Below, piece by piece: positions 27,431-37,453 of a stretch of DNA of 64,000 nt. The stretch covers positions 117,888-181,887 of the forward strand of contig JAHIVB010000010.1 of assembly GCA_018816905.1 (NCBI GenBank). Direction: 5' to 3'. Source of the DNA: Bacillota bacterium (GTDB lineage Bacteria > Bacillota_I > Bacilli_A > Izemoplasmatales > Hujiaoplasmataceae). The translations under genes were made by a program, and so were the position numbers. How positions within the stretch are numbered: position 1 is the stretch's first letter; each line of letters opens with the position of its first letter. The notes beneath the pieces were generated by a model, which was given only the letters and a program-made list of their open reading frames with translations, did no database searches and had not been told where the DNA came from.

Positions 27431-28882
27431 TTAATACCCCCTTGTGATCTCAAAATCGGCTAATGTGAAACGTTCGTGTTCAATTTCCGATTCGAGTGGT
27501 GTGATAAAATAATTCATTTCGTCTCCTGCGTAAACCAGGATGTATAGTAGCCTTAATACGGCTTCGTCGCTCATATCTTTGCTCAGAAGTTCTGATGCTT
27601 TGATGCTTCTTCGGGTTTCAAAGAATTTGAATAAGAATTTCTTGATGACGTCTTCAGAATAGTTCGTCTCAAATTCTTTGTAGAAAGCTTCCTGTAATTG
27701 AACGGAAGGATTCAGTTCGCTTTCTTGCAAGTACTGTGCAATGCTTCTTGCGTATGCCCCTCTTGGTGTGTAGAGCGAGTTGTTTGAAATCTGATTGTGA
27801 GATGAAATATCAAAGAGTGGCCGAATCGTCTTTAGAGCTTGATCCGTTTTGTATTTTTTCATTTCACTGGCAGTATATTTCAAAATTGTCGTTAATTTAC
27901 CAATGATGTTCTTGTCATCGTTGAGAAGGAATTTGATTTTTGCAATCGTTGTATTGACATAAACTTTGTTTTTATCATCGATTTCATCAATAATCGAATC
28001 AAGTGCATTATAAATGTCAATCATGTCGTCAATCTTTTTATTGACCTTCACTTTTGCAAGTTCCATGTTGTTTTTCGATTTTGGAAGATAATCTCTGGCG
28101 ATGGTTTCGATGATGAACGGATCTTGTTGGTAGCGTTCGAGTGTGCTTACAATCGAGAGTTTATATTTATTGATATTATCGCTTGTTTTAAGTCGATAAT
28201 AGGCTTGATCAACGAGTTCTACTTTGTAATTTACAAGCAAATGTATCAAGTCTCTGATTTCTGAATTCTCGATAATGGTCCTAATGTAGTACTTCAGTCT
28301 TGAATCCAGTTTTCTGATTTCCCTGACGAAAGCGACGGTATTTCGGTAAACTTGATCGAGTACCATTGCGTATTCGATATGCTCATGACTGAGAAGCGAA
28401 TATACCGTGTAGATGTATCCTCTGAACTCGTGAGATTCGTCATCTCCAAATCCATAGTATGTATCAAGAGATACTGTTTTTAAAGCTTCGATGATGGTAA
28501 TGGCATAATCACGGAAATTCAATATTTCGACGTAGTCGTTATTGACGTCGATATCGATCCACTCGCATTCTTCCAATCGTTTGAGGACTTTGTTCGAAAC
28601 CTCCCGAATCGATCTTTCTTCTTGTTCTTCCTGTTCTTCTTGATCTTGTATATAGTCGTAATCTTCTACTTTTTCTTCTTGCGTATCTTCATCAAGCAAA
28701 AGTTCAGGATGGATGTCGAGATAATCGATGATGACTTGTTGGGCGATCCGCTTATCCATTCCAAGGATGGAACCTTGTTCATAAGCTTTGAAGACTTCTC
28801 CAACGCATGCAATATAAATTTTTTGGTTTTTTCCTGTAAGGAGATTAAAGAAATTCTCCGGAATAATGTTAAATAATTCCAT
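27431..28882 (-). CDS. jetA: JetA (DUF5716-like kleisin subunit)
   Basis: JetA is the MukF-like kleisin that bridges the JetC heads. The 483 residues begin LFNIIPENFFNLLTGKNQKIYIACVGEVFKAYEQG, which resembles the start of DUF5716 proteins (winged helix). An acidic stretch follows (VEDYDYIQDQEEQEEQEE, about 72-89), then a mostly helical body and a C-terminal winged-helix region (FLFKFFETRRSIKASELLSKDMSDEAVLRLLYILVY). Identification is by family memory plus the gene order jetA-jetB-jetC. The gap to padR is 17 bases, so PadR probably controls the set. Confidence 0.78.
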   Translation of the reverse strand: MELFNIIPENFFNLLTGKNQKIYIACVGEVFKAYEQGSILGMDKRIAQQVIIDYLDIHPELLLDEDTQEEKVEDYDYIQDQEEQEEQEERSIREVSNKVLKRLEECEWIDIDVNNDYVEILNFRDYAITIIEALKTVSLDTYYGFGDDESHEFRGYIYTVYSLLSHEHIEYAMVLDQVYRNTVAFVREIRKLDSRLKYYIRTIIENSEIRDLIHLLVNYKVELVDQAYYRLKTSDNINKYKLSIVSTLERYQQDPFIIETIARDYLPKSKNNMELAKVKVNKKIDDMIDIYNALDSIIDEIDDKNKVYVNTTIAKIKFLLNDDKNIIGKLTTILKYTASEMKKYKTDQALKTIRPLFDISSHNQISNNSLYTPRGAYARSIAQYLQESELNPSVQLQEAFYKEFETNYSEDVIKKFLFKFFETRRSIKASELLSKDMSDEAVLRLLYILVYAGDEMNYFITPLESEIEHERFTLADFEITRGY

Positions 28883-28899
28883 GATAGTACCTGCCCTTA

Positions 28900-29250
28900 T
28901 TATTCATTTCGATCATATTCGAATTTACCTCCCACCAAACTGGAAAGAGTGTTTTCAATCAATATCCAATCTTTCCTAAATTCATGCAAGGCTTCGATGC
29001 CGTTTGGGGTGATTTGATAATAACGGCGGCTCATTCCTTTTTTGTTTTTACCGAGATAAGAATTGATTTTACCATCTTCTTGAAGTCGCTTAAGAGCAAA
29101 ATAAAGCGTTGCGTCAGTGAGTTGAAATGATTGGTTGCTTACTTCTTCTATAATCTTTGTCATTTCATATCCATAAGAGTTGAATTTCGATAAAATCGAC
29201 AATATAATATAATCCGTGAAACCACGGATGTATTCTCCTGAGTTCGTCAT
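28900..29250 (-). CDS. PadR family transcriptional regulator
   Basis: The 116-residue protein has the PadR winged helix: GFTDYIILSILSKFNSYGYEMTKIIEEVSNQSFQLTDATLYFALKRLQEDGKINSYLGKNKKGMSRRYYQITPNGIEAL. This includes the LYxALKRLexxGxI and RRYYxITpxG signatures. A short helical dimerisation tail follows. I chose ATG 29250, preceded by GAGGAGGT, over the GTG at 29256 that overlaps the ribosome binding site. It is the first gene of the operon with jetABC. ATAATC-based palindromes in its promoter suggest autorepression. Confidence 0.88.
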   Translation of the reverse strand: MTNSGEYIRGFTDYIILSILSKFNSYGYEMTKIIEEVSNQSFQLTDATLYFALKRLQEDGKINSYLGKNKKGMSRRYYQITPNGIEALHEFRKDWILIENTLSSLVGGKFEYDRNE

Positions 29251-29269
29251 TATCACACCTCCTCACTAT

Positions 29270-29341
29270 ATAATCTGATTATGTATATCGTGATTATGCA
29301 TAATCTGGTTATATTATAACTGATTAGGTATTCGATGTAAA
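29270..29341 (-). promoter_or_regulatory. Promoter and operator array of the padR-jetABC operon
   Basis: On the minus strand TTTACA (29336-29341), 17 bp and TATAAT (29313-29318) form a strong promoter. Directly downstream are three dyads built on ATAATC/GATTAT. The perfect 14-bp palindrome GATTATGCATAATC lies at 29292-29305. ATAATCTGATTAT lies at 29270-29282. The overlapping, less perfect ATAATCTGGTTAT lies at 29300-29312. Their place over the start of transcription fits repression by PadR, which is inferred. Confidence 0.75.
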
Positions 29342-29368
29342 GTGCAAATTCTATTTTTTTTCCAAATA

Positions 29369-29396
29369 AAAAGACAACCCCGTAGGATTGTCTTTT
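29369..29396 (-). terminator. Terminator of the radical SAM gene
   Basis: The stem AGACAAYCC/GGATTGTCT (with one wobble) is followed by T-rich sequence on the minus strand, between the radical SAM stop and the padR promoter. Confidence 0.75.
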
Positions 29397-29414
29397 GAAA
29401 TAGATATTTGCTGA

Positions 29415-30302
29415 TTAAAATAAGGACATCTGCTCTACACTAACCGGCACTTTGAACAAGGTATTGATCTGCTTCATGTTGGTGATGATGTTTTCTTGAC
29501 TACACAAGGTATTTAGAGCAAGATACAACTGTTTTGATTGTGTAGATTCACAGACATATCTTTCTTTATAGGTTTTGATATATCTTTCTTTCGTACCCGG
29601 AAATAATAAATCAATTTTTTCAAAGAAATAATCTCGTTGATTGTTTCTTAGTGTGACGCCAAAGAACGGATAGATATACTCTGCATTGGATTCTTTTGCT
29701 TTTTTTACCATTTGATCCACATTCTCAAGTGTATCATTGATGAAAGGTAAGATGGGCATCATTAAGATTCCCGAGTGGATTCCGCTTTTTCTTAAAGCTT
29801 TTATGGTTTCAAAACGGATGGTTGAAGAGGATACTCTAGGCTCTATCCTTCGCTGTAGTTCATCATCAGCCGTCGTGATGGTAATTGCAACGTGAGCAAA
29901 ACTTTTTTTTGCAATTCTTTCCAGGACATCGATATCTCTTAATACAAGATGACTCTTTGTCGCTATCGAAACTGAAAACCCGTATTTTTCGATAAGCAAT
30001 AATGCGCCTCTTGTCACTTCAAGTTGTTTTTCTAAAGGATTATAAGGGTCTGACATCGCACCCATCCCGATAATACCTTTATTTCTCTTTCTTTTGAGTT
30101 CGTCTTCAAATAAGAGAAGGGCATCTTTTTTTACTGCGACTTCGTCAAAGTTTTCAATGTGGTAACAATCGCTTCTGGAGTCACAGTAAATGCATCCGTG
30201 GGAACAACCGCGATATAGATTCATATTATAATCGTGATGATACCAAAATTCATCCGATGGCTTTACTTTTGTGAGTATGGTTTTCGCTTCGATTTCTTTC
30301 AA
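29415..30302 (-). CDS. Radical SAM protein of the spore-photolyase-like (SplB-related) family
   Basis: The 295-residue protein has the radical SAM cluster motif CSHGCIYCDSRSDCY at about 33-47 (CxxxCxxC). GMGAMSDPYNPLE near 100, VSIATKSHLVLRD, ITITTADDELQRRIEPRVSS and LMMPILPFINDT follow. This wording is typical of SplB-like or Rv2578c-type radical SAM proteins found widely in Firmicutes. Their substrate is unknown, and the group is distinct from true spore photolyase. It has its own terminator and is divergent from the ABC transporter genes. The ferredoxin at 8.8 kb could be its electron donor, which is only a guess. Confidence 0.85.
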   Translation of the reverse strand: MKEIEAKTILTKVKPSDEFWYHHDYNMNLYRGCSHGCIYCDSRSDCYHIENFDEVAVKKDALLLFEDELKRKRNKGIIGMGAMSDPYNPLEKQLEVTRGALLLIEKYGFSVSIATKSHLVLRDIDVLERIAKKSFAHVAITITTADDELQRRIEPRVSSSTIRFETIKALRKSGIHSGILMMPILPFINDTLENVDQMVKKAKESNAEYIYPFFGVTLRNNQRDYFFEKIDLLFPGTKERYIKTYKERYVCESTQSKQLYLALNTLCSQENIITNMKQINTLFKVPVSVEQMSLF

Positions 30303-30386
30303 GTTGATCCCTCCTTACTAAATATTATACCTGATTGATTATCAAATTCAATCAAGGATATAAATTGAATAGTTTATATTACATTG

Positions 30387-30415
30387 TTTACAATATCTTA
30401 ATCTAGTGATAAAAT
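30387..30415 (+). promoter_or_regulatory. Promoter of the ABC exporter operon
   Basis: TTTACA (30387-30392), 17 bp and TAAAAT (30410-30415). The -10 contains an in-frame ATG at 30414, so that ATG cannot be the translation start. Confidence 0.75.
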
Positions 30416-30440
30416 GAGGGAAACGGAAAGAAGGGGTACT

Positions 30441-31328
30441 TTGATAAAAGTAGAACACTTGACAAAATCCTATGGTCCCGGAAAAGGAGTCTTTGATTTG
30501 AGTTTCGAAGTCAAAGAAGGGGAAATTTTTGGATTCATCGGTCCAAACGGTGCAGGAAAGACCACCACAATTCGGCATTTGCTTGGATTTATTCAACCTG
30601 ATTCAGGAAGCACGTCTGTCAATGACCTTGACTCGTTCAAATACGCTTCCTTCATCCAAAAAAACTTAGGCTACCTCCCTGGAGAAATCGCTTTTTTCAA
30701 TCAGATGAGGGGTATTGAATTTTTGAATTTTCTCGCTAAAATGCGCGGAATGAAAAGTAAAAGCAAAATGAATGATTTAATTGATTTTCTCGATTTGGAC
30801 GTGTCTGGAAAAATTAAGAAGATGTCGAAAGGAATGAAACAGAAACTGGCTTTGGTCGCTGCATTCATGCATGATCCAGAGATACTGATTTTGGATGAAC
30901 CCACTTCCGGTTTGGACCCTTTGATGCAAGTTAAATTTGTTGAACTAATCTTAAAAGAGAAAAAAAGAGGAAAGACGATTTTGATGTCTTCCCATAGTTT
31001 TGAAGAAATCGAAAGAACTTGTGACCGTGCATTAATCATCAAACTTGGAAAATTGGTTACCCTGGAAGACATCAGAAAATTGAAAGAACAAAGAAGAAAG
31101 GCCTATACTGTCACTTTTGAATCTCTTGACGATATCGAAAAAATCAAACAAGACGGTTTTGAAATCATCGATAGAGGAACCAACACTTGTGAAGTCATCG
31201 TCAGTGGAGACATCAACACCTTTTTCCGTGTTCTTTCCAAATACAACATCCTTGCATTTGACGTGATGAATCAATCCTTGGAAGAAATCTTTCTGAATTA
31301 TTACAAGGAGGATGTAGAAAATGAATAA
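30441..31328 (+). CDS. ABC transporter ATP-binding protein (ABC-2 exporter)
   Basis: The 295-residue ATPase starts at TTG 30441, after AGAAGGGG. Motifs are Walker A GPNGAGKTT, the signature MSKGMKQKLALVAAF, Walker B ILILDEPTSGLDPL and the switch His in MSSHSFEEI. LSKG is typical of ABC-2 type exporters such as those of drugs, bacteriocins or Na+. A C-terminal extension of about 80 residues follows the core. It overlaps the permease gene by eight bases. The substrate cannot be read from sequence. Confidence 0.9.
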   Translation: MIKVEHLTKSYGPGKGVFDLSFEVKEGEIFGFIGPNGAGKTTTIRHLLGFIQPDSGSTSVNDLDSFKYASFIQKNLGYLPGEIAFFNQMRGIEFLNFLAKMRGMKSKSKMNDLIDFLDLDVSGKIKKMSKGMKQKLALVAAFMHDPEILILDEPTSGLDPLMQVKFVELILKEKKRGKTILMSSHSFEEIERTCDRALIIKLGKLVTLEDIRKLKEQRRKAYTVTFESLDDIEKIKQDGFEIIDRGTNTCEVIVSGDINTFFRVLSKYNILAFDVMNQSLEEIFLNYYKEDVENE

Positions 31329-32121
31329 AGCACTATTTGTAATGAACATTAAATCCAATAGAAACGTCTTTCTTATATTTCTTGCCATACTTTCCATGTA
31401 CGTATCTATCATGGTAGGTATATATGACCCTACCATTGGAGACCCCTTTGCTGACTTGATGGATATGTTCCCTCCCGAATTGCTAGGAGCGATGAATTTT
31501 ACGATTATGGATGGAGAATTAATTAGCTTTATTTCAGGCTATCTATACGGATTCATTATGATTATTTTCCCGATGATTTATGTCATTATCGTAGGAAACC
31601 GATTGGTTGCCCAATATGTAGATACCGGATCCATGGCCTTTTTGCTTTCGACTCCGAACAAGAGAAAAAAAATCGCTTTGACTCAAGCCGTATTCTTGTT
31701 TACTTCAACTACGATCTTACTCGTCTTAGCTTGCGTGGTCAATCTTCTTCTTTGTTCAACCTTGTATCCGGGATTGCTAGATATTAACAAATTCTTGGTT
31801 TTGAATCTTGGTTTAATCGGATATTTCGCTTTGATCAGTTCGATTTCATTCGTATTTTCATGCATCTTCAATGAAACAAGAAATTCACTCGCCTTTGGTG
31901 CAGGAATTCCACTCGCATTCTTCATCATCAACATGCTGAGCGGTGCTAGCCCTGATTTGGACGGTTTTAAGTACTTCACAGCTTTATCCTTGTTTGAACC
32001 AAATGATTGGCTGGAAGGCGGAAACATCGTATGGATTGGAAGTGCTGTATTCTTTATTGGAGCCGCTGTCTTATATACGATTGGAATTAGGGTATTCAGT
32101 AAAAAAGACCTTCCTTTATAA
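31321..32121 (+). CDS. ABC-2 type transporter permease
   Basis: The 266-residue membrane protein has about six hydrophobic segments. Examples are FLIFLAILSMYVSIMVGIY, FIMIIFPMIYVIIVGNRL, ILLVLACVVNLLLCSTLY and FALISSISFVFSCIF. The AQYVDTGSMAFLLSTPNKRKKIALTQ loop is typical of ABC-2 permeases. It pairs with the overlapping ATPase gene upstream to form an exporter of unknown substrate. A clear terminator follows. Confidence 0.88.
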   Translation: MNKALFVMNIKSNRNVFLIFLAILSMYVSIMVGIYDPTIGDPFADLMDMFPPELLGAMNFTIMDGELISFISGYLYGFIMIIFPMIYVIIVGNRLVAQYVDTGSMAFLLSTPNKRKKIALTQAVFLFTSTTILLVLACVVNLLLCSTLYPGLLDINKFLVLNLGLIGYFALISSISFVFSCIFNETRNSLAFGAGIPLAFFIINMLSGASPDLDGFKYFTALSLFEPNDWLEGGNIVWIGSAVFFIGAAVLYTIGIRVFSKKDLPL

Positions 32122-32125
32122 AAAA

Positions 32126-32157
32126 AAAGAGCGTTGATTAACGCTCTTTCTTTTTTA
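32126..32157 (+). terminator. Terminator of the ABC exporter operon
   Basis: The ten-base perfect stem AAAGAGCGTT/AACGCTCTTT has a GATT loop and is followed by a T-rich tail. Confidence 0.9.
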
Positions 32158-32401
32158 ACAATTGGTACAGGGGGTCATTTTGTTGGAGAGAGAACAAATG
32201 ATCTTATGTCATAGAATTCAAGTATGAATCGATATAAAAATATTGAAAATAATGGAGGGGGAAATTCAATTTGTGGCATTTGACTGCTACAGGTTGATTA
32301 TAGCATTATTATTTTGAAGTTCAAAGTAGTTTGCTCAAAATCGGATGAGGTATTTTTGTAAAATCTAAAATTGTAGTTTCACGAGTTTTGAAACGCTTTT
32401 C
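32158..32401. other. Intergenic stretch without recognised gene
   Basis: Between the ABC exporter terminator and the MFS promoter there is about 240 bp of A+T-rich DNA with short stops in all frames. A GGAGGGGG-like ribosome binding site at about 32254-32261 is followed only by a short run. I see no gene, tRNA or riboswitch core. Confidence 0.5.
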
Positions 32402-32430
32402 TTTACAAATCTGTTAGGCTTAGGTATAAT
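32402..32430 (+). promoter_or_regulatory. Promoter of the MFS gene
   Basis: TTTACA (32402-32407), 17 bp and TATAAT (32425-32430). An in-frame ATG at 32429 lies within the -10, so translation must start later. Confidence 0.8.
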
Positions 32431-32461
32431 GACAATTAGTTTACAAAACGAGGAAAATCTG

Positions 32462-33721
32462 ATGGAAAAACAACAAGTTAAAAAAGTGTATTTCGCATTT
32501 TTGTGGCATGGTTTCTTTCTTGCAATTACTTTATCGATGTTAGACATGAATACCGTATTTCCGACCTTGATTAACCGGTTATCACAAAACAAAGTCATTT
32601 TCGCATTGATGCTTACAATCACGCTTGGAACGCCTCTTATTTTTAATATGCTTTTCTCTCATTATCTCAGAAACAAACGCGATAAGAAAAAATATCTCTT
32701 AATTGGAATTTTAATGAGAAGCTTCTCTTTTCTTGGAATGGCCGTGTTTACTTACTTGTTTGGATTAACAAATCCTACCTTAACCATTTTGGGATTTTTC
32801 TTCTTCTTACTGACATTTTCAATCAGTGCGGGTTTTGCGGGTATTTCTTATTCAGACTTGGTCGCAAAAACGATTCCGGAGTCAAAGGCAAGAACCTTGA
32901 TGTATACATATAAGCAACTAATTTCCTCTGTATCGGGTTTTGTTGGAGGATTGATTGTGACTTACATCTTTTCGAGAGAAATCGCCTTCCCGGCGAATTT
33001 CTCAATCAATCTGTTAATTGGATTTATCGGTCTTTTTATTGCGACTGCAGGTTTCTGGTTTTTAAAAGAACCTCAGAGCGTTCCTCAAGAGACAAAAACG
33101 GAACCTTTTTCGATGTTTATTAAGCGCATCCCTTCCATCTTGAAATCAGACAAAGAGTTCAGAAGATACATATTGATTGAAAATCTATCCTCATTTGGAA
33201 TGATGATTATGCCTTTTTATATCCTTTTTGCAAAAGAGATTCTGGGAGTCAGTGACATTTCCATCGGTGTATATCTATTATTTCAAATATCAGGGGCAGT
33301 ATTTTCAAATCTCATTTGGGGTTGGGTCGGCAAGAAGCAAAACGCAAAGAGCATCGTTACTTTCTGTATTCTGCTTGGTGGTTTCAATCCCATCCTTGCA
33401 ATTCTGTTATCGAATTTCGCACCAGGCTTGTTTGGCATTGTATTCTTCTTGATTGGATTTACGATATCTGGAAGAAAAATCGGATTTGAGCCCTATCTTC
33501 TCGACATTACACCAAGCTCAAGTCGAATTGAGTATTTGGGGATTCGTGGGTCTTTAAATGTATTGGTTGTAATCTTGCCTTTGATTGGCGCATTGATCAT
33601 TGAAGGAATGGGCTACATTCCAGCATTCATCCTTGTCAGCGTTGTGATGATTTTTACTTCAATATTATTGATGAAATCGAAAAAGAATGAATTACTCGAT
33701 AAATTGTGTAATCCATCCTAG
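32462..33721 (+). CDS. Major facilitator superfamily transporter
   Basis: The 419-residue protein starts at ATG 32462, behind GAGGAAA. It has about twelve membrane helices with a central cytoplasmic loop (KEPQSVPQETKTEPFSMFIKRIPSILKSDKEF), as in MFS exporters and permeases. The first loop reads SHYLRNKRDKKKYLLIGI, a shortened form of the MFS GxxxDRxGRR motif. I cannot assign a substrate. It is monocistronic, with its own promoter and a shared terminator with dnaJ. Confidence 0.85.
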   Translation: MEKQQVKKVYFAFLWHGFFLAITLSMLDMNTVFPTLINRLSQNKVIFALMLTITLGTPLIFNMLFSHYLRNKRDKKKYLLIGILMRSFSFLGMAVFTYLFGLTNPTLTILGFFFFLLTFSISAGFAGISYSDLVAKTIPESKARTLMYTYKQLISSVSGFVGGLIVTYIFSREIAFPANFSINLLIGFIGLFIATAGFWFLKEPQSVPQETKTEPFSMFIKRIPSILKSDKEFRRYILIENLSSFGMMIMPFYILFAKEILGVSDISIGVYLLFQISGAVFSNLIWGWVGKKQNAKSIVTFCILLGGFNPILAILLSNFAPGLFGIVFFLIGFTISGRKIGFEPYLLDITPSSSRIEYLGIRGSLNVLVVILPLIGALIIEGMGYIPAFILVSVVMIFTSILLMKSKKNELLDKLCNPS

Positions 33722-33728
33722 ATATATA

Positions 33729-33770
33729 AAAACGTGAATCCGGGTTACCTTGAGGATTCACGTTTTATTT
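33729..33770. terminator. Bidirectional terminator between the MFS gene and dnaJ
   Basis: The 13-base stem AAAACGTGAATCC/GGATTCACGTTTT (arms 33729-33741 and 33754-33766) has T-rich flanks on both strands. Confidence 0.9.
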
Positions 33771-33773
33771 TGT

Positions 33774-34901
33774 TTAGTTTCTTGCTTTTGAAAAACTCGA
33801 TTTGAATTTTCCCCACTTCGATTTCGAAGGTGTGTTACCGTCAAGTCTTGCAAGTTGTTCAAACAACTTTCTTTGTTCACTAGAAAGTTTGGCAGGTGTT
33901 GCGACATTCACAATCACGTGTTCGTCTCCCTTGACTTTGGTTCTGACGTTTGGCGCACCTTTTCCACGAAGTCTAAACTTCGTATGACTTTGGGTTCCAG
34001 ATGGAATTTTCAAGAGAACATTTCCATAGACGGTCGGCACTTCGATTTCATCTCCAAGTGCTGCTTGACTGAATGTAATCTCGACTTCAACAACGATGTC
34101 GTCGCCTTCTCTGGTATAAATGCTTGAAGGATGAACTTCAAAAACAATGTATAAATCTCCGTTGGGGCCTCCGCTTGATCCTTTGTTTCCAAAGCCTTCC
34201 AGACGGATTTGTTGACCAGTCTCGATGCCTTCTGGCACTTTGATTTCAACGTCTTTATTTGTTTTTTCAACACCTTCTCCATTACAGTTAGAACACTTGT
34301 TGATGATTTCTTTACCACTACCATGACAGACCGGACAAGTCGTCCTTGATTGAGTACGTCCAAATAAGGATTGTTGTTCTATCACGACATACCCTGTTCC
34401 ATGACACCTTGAACAGGTGTGAATGTCTTTACTGGAAGCAGCACCCGTTCCATGACAAACATGACATTCGTCATACACAGGAACTCTCATGGTTTCTTTT
34501 TTTCCGAAAATACTTTCTTCAAAGGTTACTGTCATTCTTCTTTGAATGTCAGATCCTTTTCTTGGTCTATTTCTCGCTCCGGAAGAAGTACGTCCCCCGC
34601 CGAAGAAGGATGAGAAAATATCTCCAAAGTCGAAGCCTTCGAATCCGGCTCCGCCGAATCCTCCGCTTCCAAAATTAGGATTCATTCCGGCATGGCCGAA
34701 TTGATCGTATTGGCTACGTTTGGTGGAGTCAGATAAAACATCGTATGCTTCCTGAACTTCTTTAAATTTTGCCTCGGCATTTGATTCCGACGAAACGTCG
34801 GGATGAAACTTTTTCGCGAGTGTCCGGTACGCTTTTTTGATTTCATCATCGCTTGCGTTTTTAGAAACGCCCAGCACCTCGTAGTAATCGCGTTTATCCA
34901 T
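33774..34901 (-). CDS. dnaJ: Chaperone protein DnaJ
   Basis: DnaJ delivers unfolded clients to DnaK and stimulates its ATPase. The 375 residues contain the J domain with HPD (KKFHPDVSS, about 32-40) and a Gly/Phe-rich linker ([16 protein letters not shown]). Four zinc repeats follow ([32 protein letters not shown]), then two beta-barrel client domains and a C-terminal dimer region. It is the last gene of the hrcA operon, ending at a terminator. Confidence 0.97.
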   Translation of the reverse strand: MDKRDYYEVLGVSKNASDDEIKKAYRTLAKKFHPDVSSESNAEAKFKEVQEAYDVLSDSTKRSQYDQFGHAGMNPNFGSGGFGGAGFEGFDFGDIFSSFFGGGRTSSGARNRPRKGSDIQRRMTVTFEESIFGKKETMRVPVYDECHVCHGTGAASSKDIHTCSRCHGTGYVVIEQQSLFGRTQSRTTCPVCHGSGKEIINKCSNCNGEGVEKTNKDVEIKVPEGIETGQQIRLEGFGNKGSSGGPNGDLYIVFEVHPSSIYTREGDDIVVEVEITFSQAALGDEIEVPTVYGNVLLKIPSGTQSHTKFRLRGKGAPNVRTKVKGDEHVIVNVATPAKLSSEQRKLFEQLARLDGNTPSKSKWGKFKSSFSKARN

Positions 34902-34948
34902 ACTTCACCTCTGTCCGTGACAAATTACAGTTGCCTGCTTTTTGAGAA

Positions 34949-36781
<1,833 letters not shown>

Positions 36782-36798
36782 TTATGTTCCTCCTATTA

Positions 36799-37443
36799 TT
36801 ATGCGGTGGCTTCTTCTTGAGGGGATTCCTCCGAAGAGTCGCTTTCGTTTTCTTGTTTTGGGACGATATTGATGACGACCATGGCTGGTCGCAACAATCT
36901 GTCTTTGAATTTGTAACCTTTTTTGACGATTTTTACAATGGTGTTATCTGTAATTTCAGGGTCATGGATCTTGTCTACCGCATGTTCTGTGTTGGGATCA
37001 AATAGATCTCCGATTTTTGTTTCAATGACTTTGACGCCTTCTTCATTTAAAGCGTTCATGAACATGTCTTTAATCATTTTGAATCCATATAGGAAGTTTT
37101 TGAAGTTTGGATCTTCTGTTTCAATCCCTAGAGCTTGGTCAAATATTTCGATTGAATCAATCATTTTGTCCGCTAAGGTGTAGGAAGCATACGTACGCTC
37201 TTTTTTCAAATCTTCCTGAAGTCTTTTTTTGGTGTTGTCCATTTCAGCAAGTGCACGGAAGTATTTATCTTTGACTTCCTTCAGTTCTTCTTGAATTTCT
37301 TCAAGTTTGTCTTCAAGAGTTTCTTTCTTTTTCTTTTTGTGTTTTTCTTCTTTCGGTTCAGTCACTGGTTTCTCTTTCAATTCTTCTTCAGGAACTTCAA
37401 TCGTGACTTCATCCTTTAAAGGATCTTTTTTGTTTTCTTCCAT
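36799..37443 (-). CDS. grpE: Nucleotide exchange factor GrpE
   Basis: GrpE exchanges ADP for ATP on DnaK. The 214 residues have a charged, disordered N-terminus (about 1-45), then a long coiled coil (LEDKLEEIQEELKEVKDKYFRALAEMDNTKKRLQ). The wing domain has the family ending FDPNTEHAVDKIHDPEITDNTIVKIVKKGYKFKDRLLRPAMVVI. It lies 10 bases after hrcA and 20 bases before dnaK. Confidence 0.95.
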   Translation of the reverse strand: MEENKKDPLKDEVTIEVPEEELKEKPVTEPKEEKHKKKKKETLEDKLEEIQEELKEVKDKYFRALAEMDNTKKRLQEDLKKERTYASYTLADKMIDSIEIFDQALGIETEDPNFKNFLYGFKMIKDMFMNALNEEGVKVIETKIGDLFDPNTEHAVDKIHDPEITDNTIVKIVKKGYKFKDRLLRPAMVVINIVPKQENESDSSEESPQEEATA

Positions 37444-37453
37444 TCGTGCTCCT

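Noticed and set aside
29415..30302. Radical SAM gene as part of the jet operon
   Set aside because: A terminator and the padR promoter separate them.
30414..30440. ATG at 30414 as start of the ABC ATPase
   Set aside because: It lies inside the -10 box TAAAAT and has no ribosome binding site. The TTG at 30441 has AGAAGGGG.
32429..32461. ATG at 32429 as start of the MFS protein
   Set aside because: It overlaps the -10 TATAAT. ATG 32462 has a GAGGAAA site.
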